Shown piece by piece: positions 8,226-16,329 of a DNA stretch of 64,000 nucleotides; within the stretch, counting starts at the first letter, position 1; each line of letters begins with the position of its first letter. The stretch is from Amycolatopsis solani (GTDB lineage Bacteria; Actinomycetota; Actinomycetes; Mycobacteriales; Pseudonocardiaceae). The translations under genes were made by a program, and so were the position numbers. The notes under the pieces are model-generated. The model was not told the origin of the DNA. It was given only the letters and a program-made list of their open reading frames with translations, and did not search any database. Location of the stretch: assembly GCF_033441515.1 (NCBI RefSeq), contig NZ_JAWQJT010000001.1, positions 1,674,001 to 1,738,000 on the forward strand, in the 5' to 3' direction.

Positions 8226-8684
8226 GTGGACGGGTACGCGGTCAAGGCCGACGAGCTGGGCAAGCTCATCGGCGACCTGGATACGGCGGCGGGCCGGATG
8301 GCCGACGCCAACAAGAAGCTCGGCGGCGGTGGGGCGTTCGGCTCGCTGGGCACCGCGGAGGTGGGCAAGGCGGGCGTCGAGTTCGAGGAAGCCTGGCGGT
8401 TCGGCATCGGCCGCCTCGGCGACGCGGCGTCGGAGATCACGGAGCTGCTGAAGGTGGCGAAGGGGAAGTACGAGCGGATCGAGGCTCAGTTCAGCGGTGA
8501 GCTGGGGAAGTTCGGCTCGGCGGTGCTGGGGGACGAATCCGGCGACGGGCCCGGCACCGGCACCCGGGGGCACTACCCCCGGGTCGGGCAGCCGTCCGGC
8601 GAAGCGCCGATGGGCGATGGCGGCATGGTGGGCGGCGGCGCGACCGGTGGCATCACCGGCATCCTGGACGGACTCGGCCGATGA
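8226..8684 (+). CDS. WXG100-like (ESX-type) protein, 152 aa
   Basis: First gene of a five-gene rightward operon in which each stop overlaps the next start. The GTG at 8226 has GGGGAGGG just upstream. Residues 1-95 form a helical hairpin (VKADELGKLIGDLDTAAGRM in the first helix, EAWRFGIGRLGDAASEITEL in the second) like small ESX/EspC proteins. The tail from about residue 105 is Gly-rich and disordered. It has no signal peptide, as expected for a type VII-type substrate. The following gene encodes a much longer helical protein and is probably its secretion partner. Confidence 0.68.
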   Translation: MDGYAVKADELGKLIGDLDTAAGRMADANKKLGGGGAFGSLGTAEVGKAGVEFEEAWRFGIGRLGDAASEITELLKVAKGKYERIEAQFSGELGKFGSAVLGDESGDGPGTGTRGHYPRVGQPSGEAPMGDGGMVGGGATGGITGILDGLGR

Positions 8685-9883
8685 GCACGCGCGACTTCCC
8701 GGCCCTGGGCTTCGACCCGGCGCCCGGCGACCTCGACGGCGTCACCGACCTGGCGAGCAAATACCGGGCGGTGAGCGAGGACCTGACCGAGGCCGACGAC
8801 GCGTTGCGCCGGATCGTCCGGAAGCAGGGCATCTGGCAGGGCGAGGCGAGCGACGCGTTCGCACGACGCATCGGCCCGCTGCCGCAGTACCTCGAGGGCG
8901 CGGCCCGTTCGATGGGCGACGCCGGCTCCGCGCTCGAAGCCTGGGCCCGGCAGCTGGGTGACCTGCAGAAACGCGCGGCGGACCTGGAGGCCCGAGCAGA
9001 GTCGGCGGCCCAGGCGGCGGAGGCGGCGCGGGCGAACCCGGACCTCGCGCTGGCGAACCGGACGTTCCCCGACCAGCAGTCCCTGCAGATCGCCCAGAAG
9101 CTGCTCGACAACGCGGGCCGGCAGCTTCAGTCGGCGATCGACGGCTGCCAGAACATCCAGGACGCGGCGAAACAGCTCCAGCAGGAGCACACGGAGGCGG
9201 CGGACCGGGTCGCGGAGGCGTTGCGGAAGGCGAAGGAGCTGGCTCCGGACGAGCCGGGCTTGCTCGACAAGCTGGGTGACGCGGCGGGCGGCGCCCTGGC
9301 CGACTTGACGAACACCATCGCGGACGGCGTGGACGACGCGTGGGACTTCGTGCAGGACCACGCGGAGCTGCTGTCGAAGCTCTCCGACGTGATGGGCGAC
9401 ATCGGCAACGGCATCGGTGTCTTGAGCGATGTCCTGCCGCCCCCTGCCGACGAGGTCGCCGGCGCCGTTGCCACCGGCCTGGGGCTCGGCGCACTCAGCG
9501 GTCACGCGATCGCCAAGGCCGCCGGCGCCGACGTGTCGAACGAGACGCTGATCTTCGACGCGGTGGGCGCCGCCACGTCGGTGGCCGGCCTCGCCGAAGT
9601 GCTTCCGGACGCCGCGATCAAGGTGGCGAGCTACGGCTTTGTCGCCGACCAGTTCGCCGGTGAAGGCATAGGCGGCAAAGACTTCGAGAGTCCCCTGGAC
9701 GACTTCAAGAACTATTGGATTCCCAAGGACTGGGGGCAAGCCGGTGTGGTCGCCGGCACGCTCGTCGCCGGGCCCGCGCCGTGGGCGGCGGTGGCGTTGG
9801 GCAACGCGACCGAGGCCGGCGTCCAAGCCGACAACGCGCCCGAGCGGCGCCGCGAGCGCGCGGAAGACGAGGTGTGGAACTGA
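8681..9883 (+). CDS. Large WXG100/LXG-like helical protein, 400 aa (possible type VII substrate)
   Basis: Overlaps the previous gene by ATGA. Residues 15-110 make a WXG-like hairpin with GIWQGEASDAF at the turn (the W-x-G signature as WQG). Residues 105-190 form a long coiled coil. A hydrophobic, Gly/Ala-rich middle follows (VATGLGLGALSGHAIAKAAG, AATSVAGLAEVLPDA), and the tail is charged. This resembles long LXG or WXG-type effectors, whose N-terminus targets secretion while the rest acts outside. No known toxin fold is visible at the C-terminus, so activity is unknown. Confidence 0.66.
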   Translation: MSTRDFPALGFDPAPGDLDGVTDLASKYRAVSEDLTEADDALRRIVRKQGIWQGEASDAFARRIGPLPQYLEGAARSMGDAGSALEAWARQLGDLQKRAADLEARAESAAQAAEAARANPDLALANRTFPDQQSLQIAQKLLDNAGRQLQSAIDGCQNIQDAAKQLQQEHTEAADRVAEALRKAKELAPDEPGLLDKLGDAAGGALADLTNTIADGVDDAWDFVQDHAELLSKLSDVMGDIGNGIGVLSDVLPPPADEVAGAVATGLGLGALSGHAIAKAAGADVSNETLIFDAVGAATSVAGLAEVLPDAAIKVASYGFVADQFAGEGIGGKDFESPLDDFKNYWIPKDWGQAGVVAGTLVAGPAPWAAVALGNATEAGVQADNAPERRRERAEDEVWN

Positions 9884-10458
9884 TGCCTCTGCACATCGAC
9901 CTGCCGCCCGGCTTCGCCGGGATGCCGGTGGGCGCCGACGACAAGATGAACCGCGGCCACGCCTGGGCGGTCGCCGAGAACCTGGCGGCCGGTGCCGGAA
10001 CGAGCATCGAGCAGTTCGGCAGCTACCTGATGGCGCTGGTGCCGACCATGCAGGCCAATGGCATCCGCGTGTTCGGCAAGTTCGCAGTCGGCCGGCGAAA
10101 GGGCGATGTCGCGACCCTGACGCTGGGCGTGGTCCAGTGGCCGGAGACCTCGCCGGGCAACCGGGACGCCGTCGTCGCGGCGATGGCCGCCGCGTACCGC
10201 ACGAGCCACCCGCGGTCAGCCGTTCAACCGGTGAGACTGCCGATCGGCCCGGCGCTCGTGGCGTTCAGCGGCGGCGAGTTCCACCTGCCCGAGCACGACG
10301 TGCGCACCCAGATCAAGGCGGAGTACCAGATCCCCCTGCCGGACGGCCGGTCCGTGGTGATCCTGTCGGTGGTCGCGGAGTCGGAGGACGCCTGGCCCGC
10401 GGTAGCCGAGGCGACGGCGAAGGTGGCCTGGAGCCTCCGCAGCGGGGAAACGTCGTGA
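9883..10458 (+). CDS. Unrecognised 191 aa protein of the WXG operon
   Basis: Starts at the ATG in a TGATG overlap with the upstream stop and ends in a GTGA overlap with the next gene. No signal peptide or TM segment. It is a mixed alpha/beta protein with a PPGFAGMPVG N-terminus and a strand-rich second half (EYQIPLPDGRSVVILSVVAE, then a helix with EDAWPAVAEATAKVAWSL). This strand-strand-helix ending recalls the Mog1/PsbP-type fold, but that is only an impression. Its place in the operon suggests a chaperone or accessory role for the secreted-type proteins upstream. No family is claimed. Confidence 0.6.
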   Translation: MPLHIDLPPGFAGMPVGADDKMNRGHAWAVAENLAAGAGTSIEQFGSYLMALVPTMQANGIRVFGKFAVGRRKGDVATLTLGVVQWPETSPGNRDAVVAAMAAAYRTSHPRSAVQPVRLPIGPALVAFSGGEFHLPEHDVRTQIKAEYQIPLPDGRSVVILSVVAESEDAWPAVAEATAKVAWSLRSGETS

Positions 10459-10781
10459 TCAGTACGGTGGCCGCCGATTCGGGTGACGACCCGGCGCGGG
10501 TGATGTTCCTCGCGCTGATGGGCTTGGTGATCGTCGGCGGTCTGACGTTGACCATCGTCCGTGCGATGCGTTCGAGGAGGCCGCGCGAGAAGCAGATGGC
10601 GTTCCTGGCCGCGGAGCTGGACGGCCGGGCTCAGGTGTACCTCCGCATGATCGAGATCGGTCTTGCCGAGCAGGACCTCGCCTGGGTCGCCGGCAGCCGT
10701 GGCTACAGCGTGATCGTCCATCGATCGTTCAAGTACTACGAGTTCGTGTACACACCGCACCAGCCGGGGAGAATCGCATGA
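10455..10781 (+). CDS. Single-pass membrane protein, 108 aa
   Basis: GTG start overlapping the preceding stop; its own stop overlaps the next ATG. One clear TM helix (VMFLALMGLVIVGGLTLTIV, residues about 17-36) is followed by a basic stop-transfer segment (RAMRSRRPREK). A cytosolic domain of about 65 residues then runs to GYSVIVHRSFKYYEFVYTPH. It is the only membrane protein of the locus and so a candidate membrane anchor for the export or signalling complex. Family not recognised. Confidence 0.62.
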   Translation: MISTVAADSGDDPARVMFLALMGLVIVGGLTLTIVRAMRSRRPREKQMAFLAAELDGRAQVYLRMIEIGLAEQDLAWVAGSRGYSVIVHRSFKYYEFVYTPHQPGRIA

Positions 10782-11140
10782 GCGACAACGCTCAGCTGAT
10801 CGAGGAAATGCGCTGGCAGCTCAAGCAGATCGAAGAGCGCAAAGCCGAAAACCAGCGCCTCCTCGCCGGGAGCGATCACACGACCGTCGTTTCGCCGGAT
10901 CGGTCCGTCACCGTTCTCGCCGGGCCCGGTGGCGTCGTCAGCGAGGTCCGGCTCGCGCCCGAGGCCATGCGGTTCGACGCCGTCGCGTTGAGCCGGACCA
11001 TCACCGCCGCCATCCGGGAAGCGGTCTCCGCCGGGAGGCCGCTCGACCGGCCACCGGCAGCGCAAGCACCACGACAAAGGCCGCGCAGGCAAACCCCGGC
11101 TGACGACGACGAGCCCTACGACACCGTGTTCGATCTCTAA
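10778..11140 (+). CDS. YbaB/EbfC-like protein of the WXG operon
   Basis: 120 aa. An N-terminal helix (LIEEMRWQLKQIEERKAENQ) is followed by three strands (TVVSPDRSVTVLAGPGGVVS EVRL) and a C-terminal helix with ALSRTITAAIREA. That is the helix-sheet-helix pattern of the YbaB/EbfC nucleoid-associated family. The C-terminal 35 residues are a basic then acidic extension. YbaB-like proteins are often found next to WXG100 genes in Actinobacteria, where their role is unclear. A canonical YbaB gene is present near recR, so this copy is likely specialised. It meets the opposing operon with a 4 bp overlap. Confidence 0.7.
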   Translation: MSDNAQLIEEMRWQLKQIEERKAENQRLLAGSDHTTVVSPDRSVTVLAGPGGVVSEVRLAPEAMRFDAVALSRTITAAIREAVSAGRPLDRPPAAQAPRQRPRRQTPADDDEPYDTVFDL

Positions 11141-11541
11141 GCCGGCGGCTGCTCTCCCCGCTTCGCCGCTGCCCGCTTCGCCCGCCAGCCCAGTGACAGC
11201 ACCGCCTGCACCAGCTCCTGGTAACTGGGCTTGACCTCCTCGAGGTACCGCTCCAAGTACGCCGGACGCGCCGTCGTGACCGGGCGGGGTTCGTCGCCCG
11301 GGTCAAGCCACAGCAGGCCCTGGATGTTGTGCAGCGCCATCTTCCACCAGCGCGTCGCGCGTTCGGCCGCCCGGACTTCGCGCTCGGTAGCCGCCTCGAT
11401 GGCGGTGCGGGCTTCCTCGATCTGCCCTTCCAGCGCTTCGGCCCGGGCGAGTTCCCACTCGCGCAGGTTCTCCGCCGAGCCGCGGGACAGGGCGATGATC
11501 TCCTTGTACCGCATGGCCGCGGTGGCGCCGTCGTCGGTCAT
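11137..11541 (-). CDS. Coiled-coil protein downstream of the FtsK-like ATPase, 134 aa
   Basis: Last gene of a leftward four-gene operon; its ATG overlaps the ATPase stop (ATGA). Residues 10-70 are a charged coiled coil (ALEGQIEEARTAIEAATERE). A Trp-rich patch follows (WWKMALHNIQGLLWLDPGD), then a helix with VKPSYQELVQAVLSLGW. No signal or TM segment. The tight coupling to the FtsK-like ATPase suggests a direct partner or adaptor. Family not recognised. Confidence 0.65.
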   Translation of the reverse strand: MTDDGATAAMRYKEIIALSRGSAENLREWELARAEALEGQIEEARTAIEAATEREVRAAERATRWWKMALHNIQGLLWLDPGDEPRPVTTARPAYLERYLEEVKPSYQELVQAVLSLGWRAKRAAAKRGEQPPA

Positions 11542-14267
11542 TGCGCGTTCTCCGGACGCTGGAACGGGATGATCACTTCGGGGGCGCCGTGGGTCGTGCG
11601 GTCGAAGAACAACGCGCGGCCCGGACGCGGTGACCAGTGCACCACCTGGCCCGCCGCGAACACCGACAGCTCGTTGCCCTGGACGTCGAGTGCCGCCCAC
11701 GTGCCGATGTCGTCGGTGCCACCGAAACCCAGTGTGTCCTTCAGCCGGGCGATGCTGCGCCACCAGCCGATCGTGTGGATGCCGTGCCCCGGTCCCTGTT
11801 TCAGGACCACGCGCAGGTGGTCCAGGCCGCTCTTCAACTGGCCCACCGCCTTCGCCTCCAGGGCCGGCAGCGCCGCGTCCACGCCGTACAAGAGCAGTAC
11901 TTTCGGGCCGCCGGTCATCGAGCCGGTCAGCGATTCCAGCACGCCGGTCAGGTCCTCCACCAGTGAGGCCGCGTGGCCGTCTTCGCGCAGCCGCTCGGTC
12001 AGCTCCAACGCGGCCGGGGCGCACGCCTCGATCGGGCAGCTCAGCACGAACTCGACCTCGCCGGGCTCGTACTGCCGGGACAGCGAGCGCGCCGAGGAGT
12101 CCATGATGGACAGTGCCTCCGCGGTCGCCGAGCCGAGCACCGCGACGTTGCGGCCGGGTGCGCGCGGGAGGTCCACGCCGCACGCCGTCTCGGTCACGTC
12201 GATCGACTGGCCGAGCAGGGCGCGTGGCTTCGAGTTCGGCTTGAGGTCCAGGTACGCCGGGAACTGTTCCAGGATCGGCTGGTGCGCGCCGTCGAACAGG
12301 CGGGGGCGCGGGAAGCGGCCCGCGTAGTCCTCCCACAACCGGTGCTGGAGCCGGACGAACACGTTCTTGCTGCTCGCGTCCGGCACGTGGGCCAGCTGGT
12401 TGCCGTGCGCGACACCGGAGTCGTGGTTGATCACCGCGTGCCACTTCGGCGCGGACACCGCCGCGTTGTTCGTCTCGGCCAGGACGCGCCGCGCTTTCGG
12501 CATCGCGATCCGCAGGGTGCACTGCTCGAACACCGCCGGCTTGCCCCAGAACGCCTCGATGCCGGCGACGTCCTGGCTGGCCAGCACCAGGTGGATGCCC
12601 TGGGACCGGCCGCGCCGCGCGATGTCCTCCAGCAGCTGCGTGGCCGTGGCCGTCACCTGGTCGCGGCCCGCGAACAGGTACTGGAACTCGTCGACCACCG
12701 CGACGATCCGCGGCCAGTGCCCGCCGGGGTCGGCTTCGCGGAGGTCGGCGAGGTTCGTGACCTCGTGCTCCTTCGCGGCGGCGGAGCGGCGGCGCAGTTC
12801 GTCGGCCAGGAAGCGCAGCAGCGCCAAGCCGAACTCGCGGTCGGTGTTGACGTTGACGCCGACGAGCCGCGCGTGCGGCAGCCAGCTCGCGTCCTTGCGG
12901 CCCGGCGCCAGCCCGGCGAACGACACGCCTTCCTTGAAGTCCAGCAGGTACAGCGCCAGCTCGTCCGGGGTGTACCGCGCCGCCATGCTGCCGAGCAGCG
13001 CGTACAGGAAGTTGGTCTTGCCCGAACCGGACGGTCCGCCGATCAGGACGTGCGGGCTCGCGTCGCCGATCACGACTTCGATCGGCTCGCCTTCGAAGAA
13101 CCCGACCGGGGCACGGAGTTCCCGCGCCGAGCTTTCGCGGCCGAGCTCCGTCGGCAGCAGGTCGTCGAACGAGCGTGGCCCGCCCTGCTTGGCGATCAAC
13201 GCCTTCGCGATCTTGTCGACGGCGCGGATGACCTGCGCGGACGGCATCGGCGGATCGAGGTCGACGACCAGGTCGGTGCCGGTCATGCTGCTGATCGCGT
13301 GCCGGTCGTCGAGCAGGCTCAGCGTTTCGACCGGCGCGCTCACGGCCGTCGGCACGTCGACCATGATCAGGCAGATCCCGGCGGCCAGCGCACCGCTCGC
13401 GACGCGCTTGAGGTCGCGGGCGCGTTCGGGTTCGAGGGTTTCGCCGTTGCCGTACAGCACGACGATGCGGAACGGTTCGCCCCGCTGGCCCGACTTCTTC
13501 CGCAACTCCCGCAGCGACGTGAACCCGGCGGCCATGCCGGTGGAGTGGATCCGGCGGATGTGCCCGGCCAGCTCGTCGAGGAGGTCCTCGAGGCGGCCCG
13601 GGTCGTACAGCGAGAGCGCGCTGGTGTGGCTGAGCGGGTAGAGGTCGGGCAGGATCGCGGTCAGCTGCCCGATGTCCCACAGGTGCACGCGCACCGCGCC
13701 GGGTTCGAACGTCGAAAGCACGCGGATCAGCAGGTTCTGCACGATGCCGTCGATCACCGGCCGCGTCTTGGGCGCCGACGAGATGGCCAGGTGCGACTCG
13801 TCGAGCAGCGGCACGGCGACGTCGAACACGCGGGTCGGGTCGTTGCCGGCGGCCGTCGCCGAACCGACGCGCCACAGGCCCGGCGACGTCAGGCCGAGGT
13901 TGTGCCCGACGGTGCCCAGCCAGTCGCCCGGCGGCAGCCCGGCCGGGCCGGGTGCGTTGTGCGCGACCAGATCCCGCAGCGTCGCGGGGCCCTGGCTCCA
14001 GTCGGTGTAGAAAGCGCTTCGCACGGTGCCGAGCGCGCCGAACACTTCGTGCGCGGCGGGGTGGCGCGACCACTCGTTCTGCTGCTCGGCGCCGGCGTGG
14101 TTCATGCCCACGTGGACGATGTCCCGCTCCAGCTCGAGCTTGGCGAGGTCGGCTTCGGCGGCTTGACGCGCTCCGGCCGCCGCGCCCAGCACCAGCCCGA
14201 TCTGATGCCGGACCCGGTCGAGTGCGGTTTCGACGCGGTTGCGTTGCTCGGCTGACTTGTTGGCCAT
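11538..14267 (-). CDS. FtsK/SpoIIIE-domain ATPase, 909 aa
   Basis: Residues 10-50 are a coiled coil; residues 60-390 are a family-specific N-terminal region with no predicted TM segment. An FtsK/SpoIIIE RecA-type ATPase core follows: Walker A GGPSGSGKTN near 410-419 and Walker B IVAVVDEFQYLF with D527 and E528. Then come the sensor stretch RRGRSQGIHLVLASQ and a second, motor-like but Walker-less C-terminal domain from about 650 to 890. Unlike FtsK it lacks membrane helices and a gamma domain; unlike EccC it has only one recognisable ATPase site. The ATG at 14267 has GGGGA 5 nt upstream and is preferred to the TTG at 14279. Likely role: a hexameric motor moving protein or DNA for this locus. 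Confidence 0.85.
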   Translation of the reverse strand: MANKSAEQRNRVETALDRVRHQIGLVLGAAAGARQAAEADLAKLELERDIVHVGMNHAGAEQQNEWSRHPAAHEVFGALGTVRSAFYTDWSQGPATLRDLVAHNAPGPAGLPPGDWLGTVGHNLGLTSPGLWRVGSATAAGNDPTRVFDVAVPLLDESHLAISSAPKTRPVIDGIVQNLLIRVLSTFEPGAVRVHLWDIGQLTAILPDLYPLSHTSALSLYDPGRLEDLLDELAGHIRRIHSTGMAAGFTSLRELRKKSGQRGEPFRIVVLYGNGETLEPERARDLKRVASGALAAGICLIMVDVPTAVSAPVETLSLLDDRHAISSMTGTDLVVDLDPPMPSAQVIRAVDKIAKALIAKQGGPRSFDDLLPTELGRESSARELRAPVGFFEGEPIEVVIGDASPHVLIGGPSGSGKTNFLYALLGSMAARYTPDELALYLLDFKEGVSFAGLAPGRKDASWLPHARLVGVNVNTDREFGLALLRFLADELRRRSAAAKEHEVTNLADLREADPGGHWPRIVAVVDEFQYLFAGRDQVTATATQLLEDIARRGRSQGIHLVLASQDVAGIEAFWGKPAVFEQCTLRIAMPKARRVLAETNNAAVSAPKWHAVINHDSGVAHGNQLAHVPDASSKNVFVRLQHRLWEDYAGRFPRPRLFDGAHQPILEQFPAYLDLKPNSKPRALLGQSIDVTETACGVDLPRAPGRNVAVLGSATAEALSIMDSSARSLSRQYEPGEVEFVLSCPIEACAPAALELTERLREDGHAASLVEDLTGVLESLTGSMTGGPKVLLLYGVDAALPALEAKAVGQLKSGLDHLRVVLKQGPGHGIHTIGWWRSIARLKDTLGFGGTDDIGTWAALDVQGNELSVFAAGQVVHWSPRPGRALFFDRTTHGAPEVIIPFQRPENAQ

Positions 14268-14301
14268 CGGCGTCCCCAAGAAAAAGGTGTCCCTACCAGG
14301 A

Positions 14302-14547
14302 TTACAGGCGCGACCGGTATCCGCTGACCAGGTCTTCGGCCGCGGCCAGGCGGACGAGGAGCTGGTCCAGCCCCTCGCCGGCCTGCGCGTACTGCGAAGG
14401 AAGCCAGGGATCGGCCTTGGCCTGGGCGTCCACGAGCGCCTGGCGGGCTTCCCCGAGCAGGCTCGTGGCCCGCTCGGAGTGGGCGCGCGCGTCGGCGAGT
14501 CCAGCCACGACCGCGGTCAGCAGCTGGTGCAGTTCGGCGAGCGTCAT
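14302..14547 (-). CDS. Small helical protein, 81 aa (ESX-like)
   Basis: Second gene of the leftward FtsK operon, starting 4 bp after the upstream stop. The protein is one long helical hairpin (TLAELHQLLTAVVAGLADAR, then LLGEARQALVDAQAKADPWL, and LDQLLVRLAAAEDLVSGYRS). Length, lack of Cys and all-helical nature match small ESX-like proteins, although the WxG turn is not clear. It probably pairs with the 86 aa protein encoded just before it, since both end in a very similar sequence, SGYRSRL versus ADSYSARL. Confidence 0.66.
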   Translation of the reverse strand: MTLAELHQLLTAVVAGLADARAHSERATSLLGEARQALVDAQAKADPWLPSQYAQAGEGLDQLLVRLAAAEDLVSGYRSRL

Positions 14548-14551
14548 CCGG

Positions 14552-14812
14552 CTAGAGACGCGCCGAGTAGGAGTCAGCTGAGGAAATGCTTGCTTGGACG
14601 GTGCTCTGCAGACCATTGATGCCTTGCAGGGCTTCCGCCAGCAGTCCGTGCGCCTGGCTCACTTCGTGCTGGCTGCTGCCCTGAGTCGCTTGTGCGAGCG
14701 ACTGCTGGGCTTCTTCGAGAGACTGCGCTGCCTGTTGCAGAGCGGCGATGCTCGCGGACGCCTTTTCGTTGGCGAGCGCGATGCCAGCGCGGATCTCTTC
14801 GACTCCGGCCAT
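14552..14812 (-). CDS. Small helical protein, 86 aa (ESX-like)
   Basis: First gene of the leftward FtsK operon. The ATG at 14812 is preceded by AGAGG at a good distance. The protein is helical and Gln/Ser/Ala-rich (MAGVEEIRAGIALANEKASA, then AALQQAAQSLEEAQQSLAQA). No signal peptide or TM segment is present. Its similarity to the next product suggests a duplicated pair that forms a heterodimer, as EsxA/EsxB do. Role inferred only from size, pairing and the adjacent FtsK-type ATPase. Confidence 0.66.
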   Translation of the reverse strand: MAGVEEIRAGIALANEKASASIAALQQAAQSLEEAQQSLAQATQGSSQHEVSQAHGLLAEALQGINGLQSTVQASISSADSYSARL

Positions 14813-15334
14813 CGGGCCTCTACTCCTCGAAATCTCTGGTGTCGTACGGGACGGATTCCATTGAAACAGATCCAACGACTCAGCGTGATCATCTGACTTT
14901 GCCGAGTGATCGCGGGTCCGGAATCAGCAAGGCCCCGGACGTGGGAACGTCCGGGGCCGGGCCGATCACGGTCTGTGCGGGGGTCGTCCCGGCACCAGTA
15001 CCGCACGCTGAAGTCGCTGGCCAGCGCTACCCCAGGTCAGAGCGGTTTTCGTGCCACTGCTGGCCTTTCTCGACAGGGGGCGGGCGAGGCGTCGCTGAGA
15101 CTAGCGCGACGTGAGTAACCCGTTTCGCCCAGCCCTGTTCGTGACTGGCCGTACCCGTGGTGAATTGCGCAGCACCGAAGAGGTTTCACATTTCGGACAG
15201 CGGAAAATCTTCAGTGAGCAGCGCTGACGGGCGCTGTGTCCTCCGGCGGCAGGCGCCGACGCGAGGCGAGCCGTCCGCGCGGCCGTCTGGAGCATCGATC
15301 CCGGGCAGGCCACCGGTTCCGAGGCCGCAAACGA
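14813..15334. other. Intergenic region between FtsK operon and tRNA-Ser
   Basis: About 520 bp with no convincing gene. It must hold the promoter of the leftward ESX-like/FtsK operon. A perfect 12 bp stem with GGGA loop lies at 14931-14958 and has no obvious gene to terminate. The rest is unremarkable; some stretches are less GC-rich (15120-15220). Confidence 0.5.
14931..14958. terminator. Perfect 12 bp hairpin in intergenic region
   Basis: 14931-14942 pairs with 14947-14958 around a GGGA loop. There is no run of T on either side. It could be a second terminator for read-through from the tRNA-Ser side, or the end of an unannotated small RNA. Confidence 0.5.
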
Positions 15335-15365
15335 CGAAACGCCGGGCGCGCGGCCCGGCGTTTCG
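15335..15365 (-). terminator. Terminator downstream of tRNA-Ser
   Basis: Perfect 13 bp stem (15335-15347 with 15353-15365), 5 nt loop, T-rich on the outer arm. It lies 13 bp beyond the tRNA 3' end in the direction of tRNA transcription. Confidence 0.85.
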
Positions 15366-15378
15366 CCTGATCAAACGG

Positions 15379-15463
15379 CGGAGGATACAGGATTCGAACC
15401 TGCGAGGGCGTGAACCCAACACGCTTTCCAAGCGTGCGCCTTAGGCCGCTCGGCCAATCCTCC
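15379..15463 (-). tRNA. serT: tRNA-Ser(GGA)
   Basis: 85 nt, with the acceptor stem GGAGGAT pairing ATCCTCC and a G discriminator at 15379. The anticodon loop CTTGGAAAG gives anticodon GGA, reading UCC and UCU. A long variable arm, typical of serine tRNA, and the T-loop GGTTCGAATCC are present. CCA is not encoded. A strong terminator follows at 15335-15365. Confidence 0.95.
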
Positions 15464-15507
15464 GCAGGAGACGATACCGGACGCCCTTTCCGGAGTACGA
15501 AGGTGGG

Positions 15508-16260
15508 TCAGGCCGTGACGTCGGCCACCACGCACGTGATGTTGTCCGGTCCGCCGGCCTCGTTGGCCAGGCGGATCAGCTCCGGGATCGCCTCCGCCGG
15601 GTCGGTCACCGCCGACAGGACGTCCCGCAGTCGCGGTTCGCTGACCGGGCCGCTCAGGCCGTCCGAACAGAGCAGGTAGCGGTCGCCCTCGATCGCCGGG
15701 AAGGTCCAGATGTCCGGGGCGCCGGAACCCGCTGTCTGCAACGCCTTCATCAGCAGTGATCGCCTCGGGTGCGAATCCGCGTCTTCGGCCGCCACCCGGC
15801 CGTCTTCGACCAGTGCCTGGACGAGCGTGTGGTCGCGGGTCAGGCGGCGCAGGGCGCCGTCGCGCAGCAGATAACCGCGGGAGTCGCCGATGTGGGCCGC
15901 CGCGAACTCGACGCCGTCGAACATCAGGGCCGTCAGCGTCGTGCCCATGCCCGTCGTCTGCGGCTCCTGCGCCGCCACTTCGTGCAGGCGCTCGTCGATC
16001 GACTTGACCACGCCGGTCAGCGTCGCGGCCAGGTCGACCCCGGTGAGGTCGAGCCGCCGGAGGTCGATGTCGAGTTCGCGCAGCACGTCCACCGCGGTCG
16101 CGCTGGCGACCTCGCCGTACGGCTGGCCACCGATGCCGTCGGCGACGGCGAGCAGGTGGGAACTCGCGTACACCGCGTCTTCGTTGACCTGGCGACGCTG
16201 CCCGACGTCCGACCCCGCGGCGTACCGCAGGACGTACCGATCGTGTGTCATGTTCCCCAT
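15508..16260 (-). CDS. PP2C-family serine/threonine phosphatase
   Basis: 250 aa, a bare catalytic domain without TM segment. PPM-family motifs are in order: NEDAV (residues 26-30), AVADGIGG (38-45), the GMGTTLTAL region, HIGDSRGYLLRDG, CSDGLSG and GPDNITCVV. The Asp residues in these motifs bind two Mn/Mg ions that activate water for phosphate removal from Ser/Thr. It is divergent from an N6-methylase gene that is followed by a Ser/Thr kinase, so it is the natural antagonist of that kinase. No clear ribosome site precedes the ATG at 16260; ATG 16251 is an alternative. Related bacterial phosphatases include PstP and the PrpC type. Confidence 0.9.
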   Translation of the reverse strand: MGNMTHDRYVLRYAAGSDVGQRRQVNEDAVYASSHLLAVADGIGGQPYGEVASATAVDVLRELDIDLRRLDLTGVDLAATLTGVVKSIDERLHEVAAQEPQTTGMGTTLTALMFDGVEFAAAHIGDSRGYLLRDGALRRLTRDHTLVQALVEDGRVAAEDADSHPRRSLLMKALQTAGSGAPDIWTFPAIEGDRYLLCSDGLSGPVSEPRLRDVLSAVTDPAEAIPELIRLANEAGGPDNITCVVADVTA

Positions 16261-16316
16261 GTAAGCATTGGTTGACTGAGTTCACAAGCATCTCGGCTGA
16301 ATGGAGCATCCTCCGA

Positions 16317-16322
16317 TAGAGT
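16317..16322 (+). promoter_or_regulatory. -10 box TAGAGT, leaderless methylase mRNA
   Basis: TAGAGT (TANNNT type) ends 7 nt before the ATG at 16330, with no ribosome site between. The spacing predicts transcription starting at the start codon. Confidence 0.55.
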
Positions 16323-16329
16323 CCTCGCC

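Noticed and set aside
15379..15463. Integration site of a mobile element at tRNA-Ser
   Set aside because: No integrase gene and no direct repeat of the tRNA 3' end was noticed within the window.
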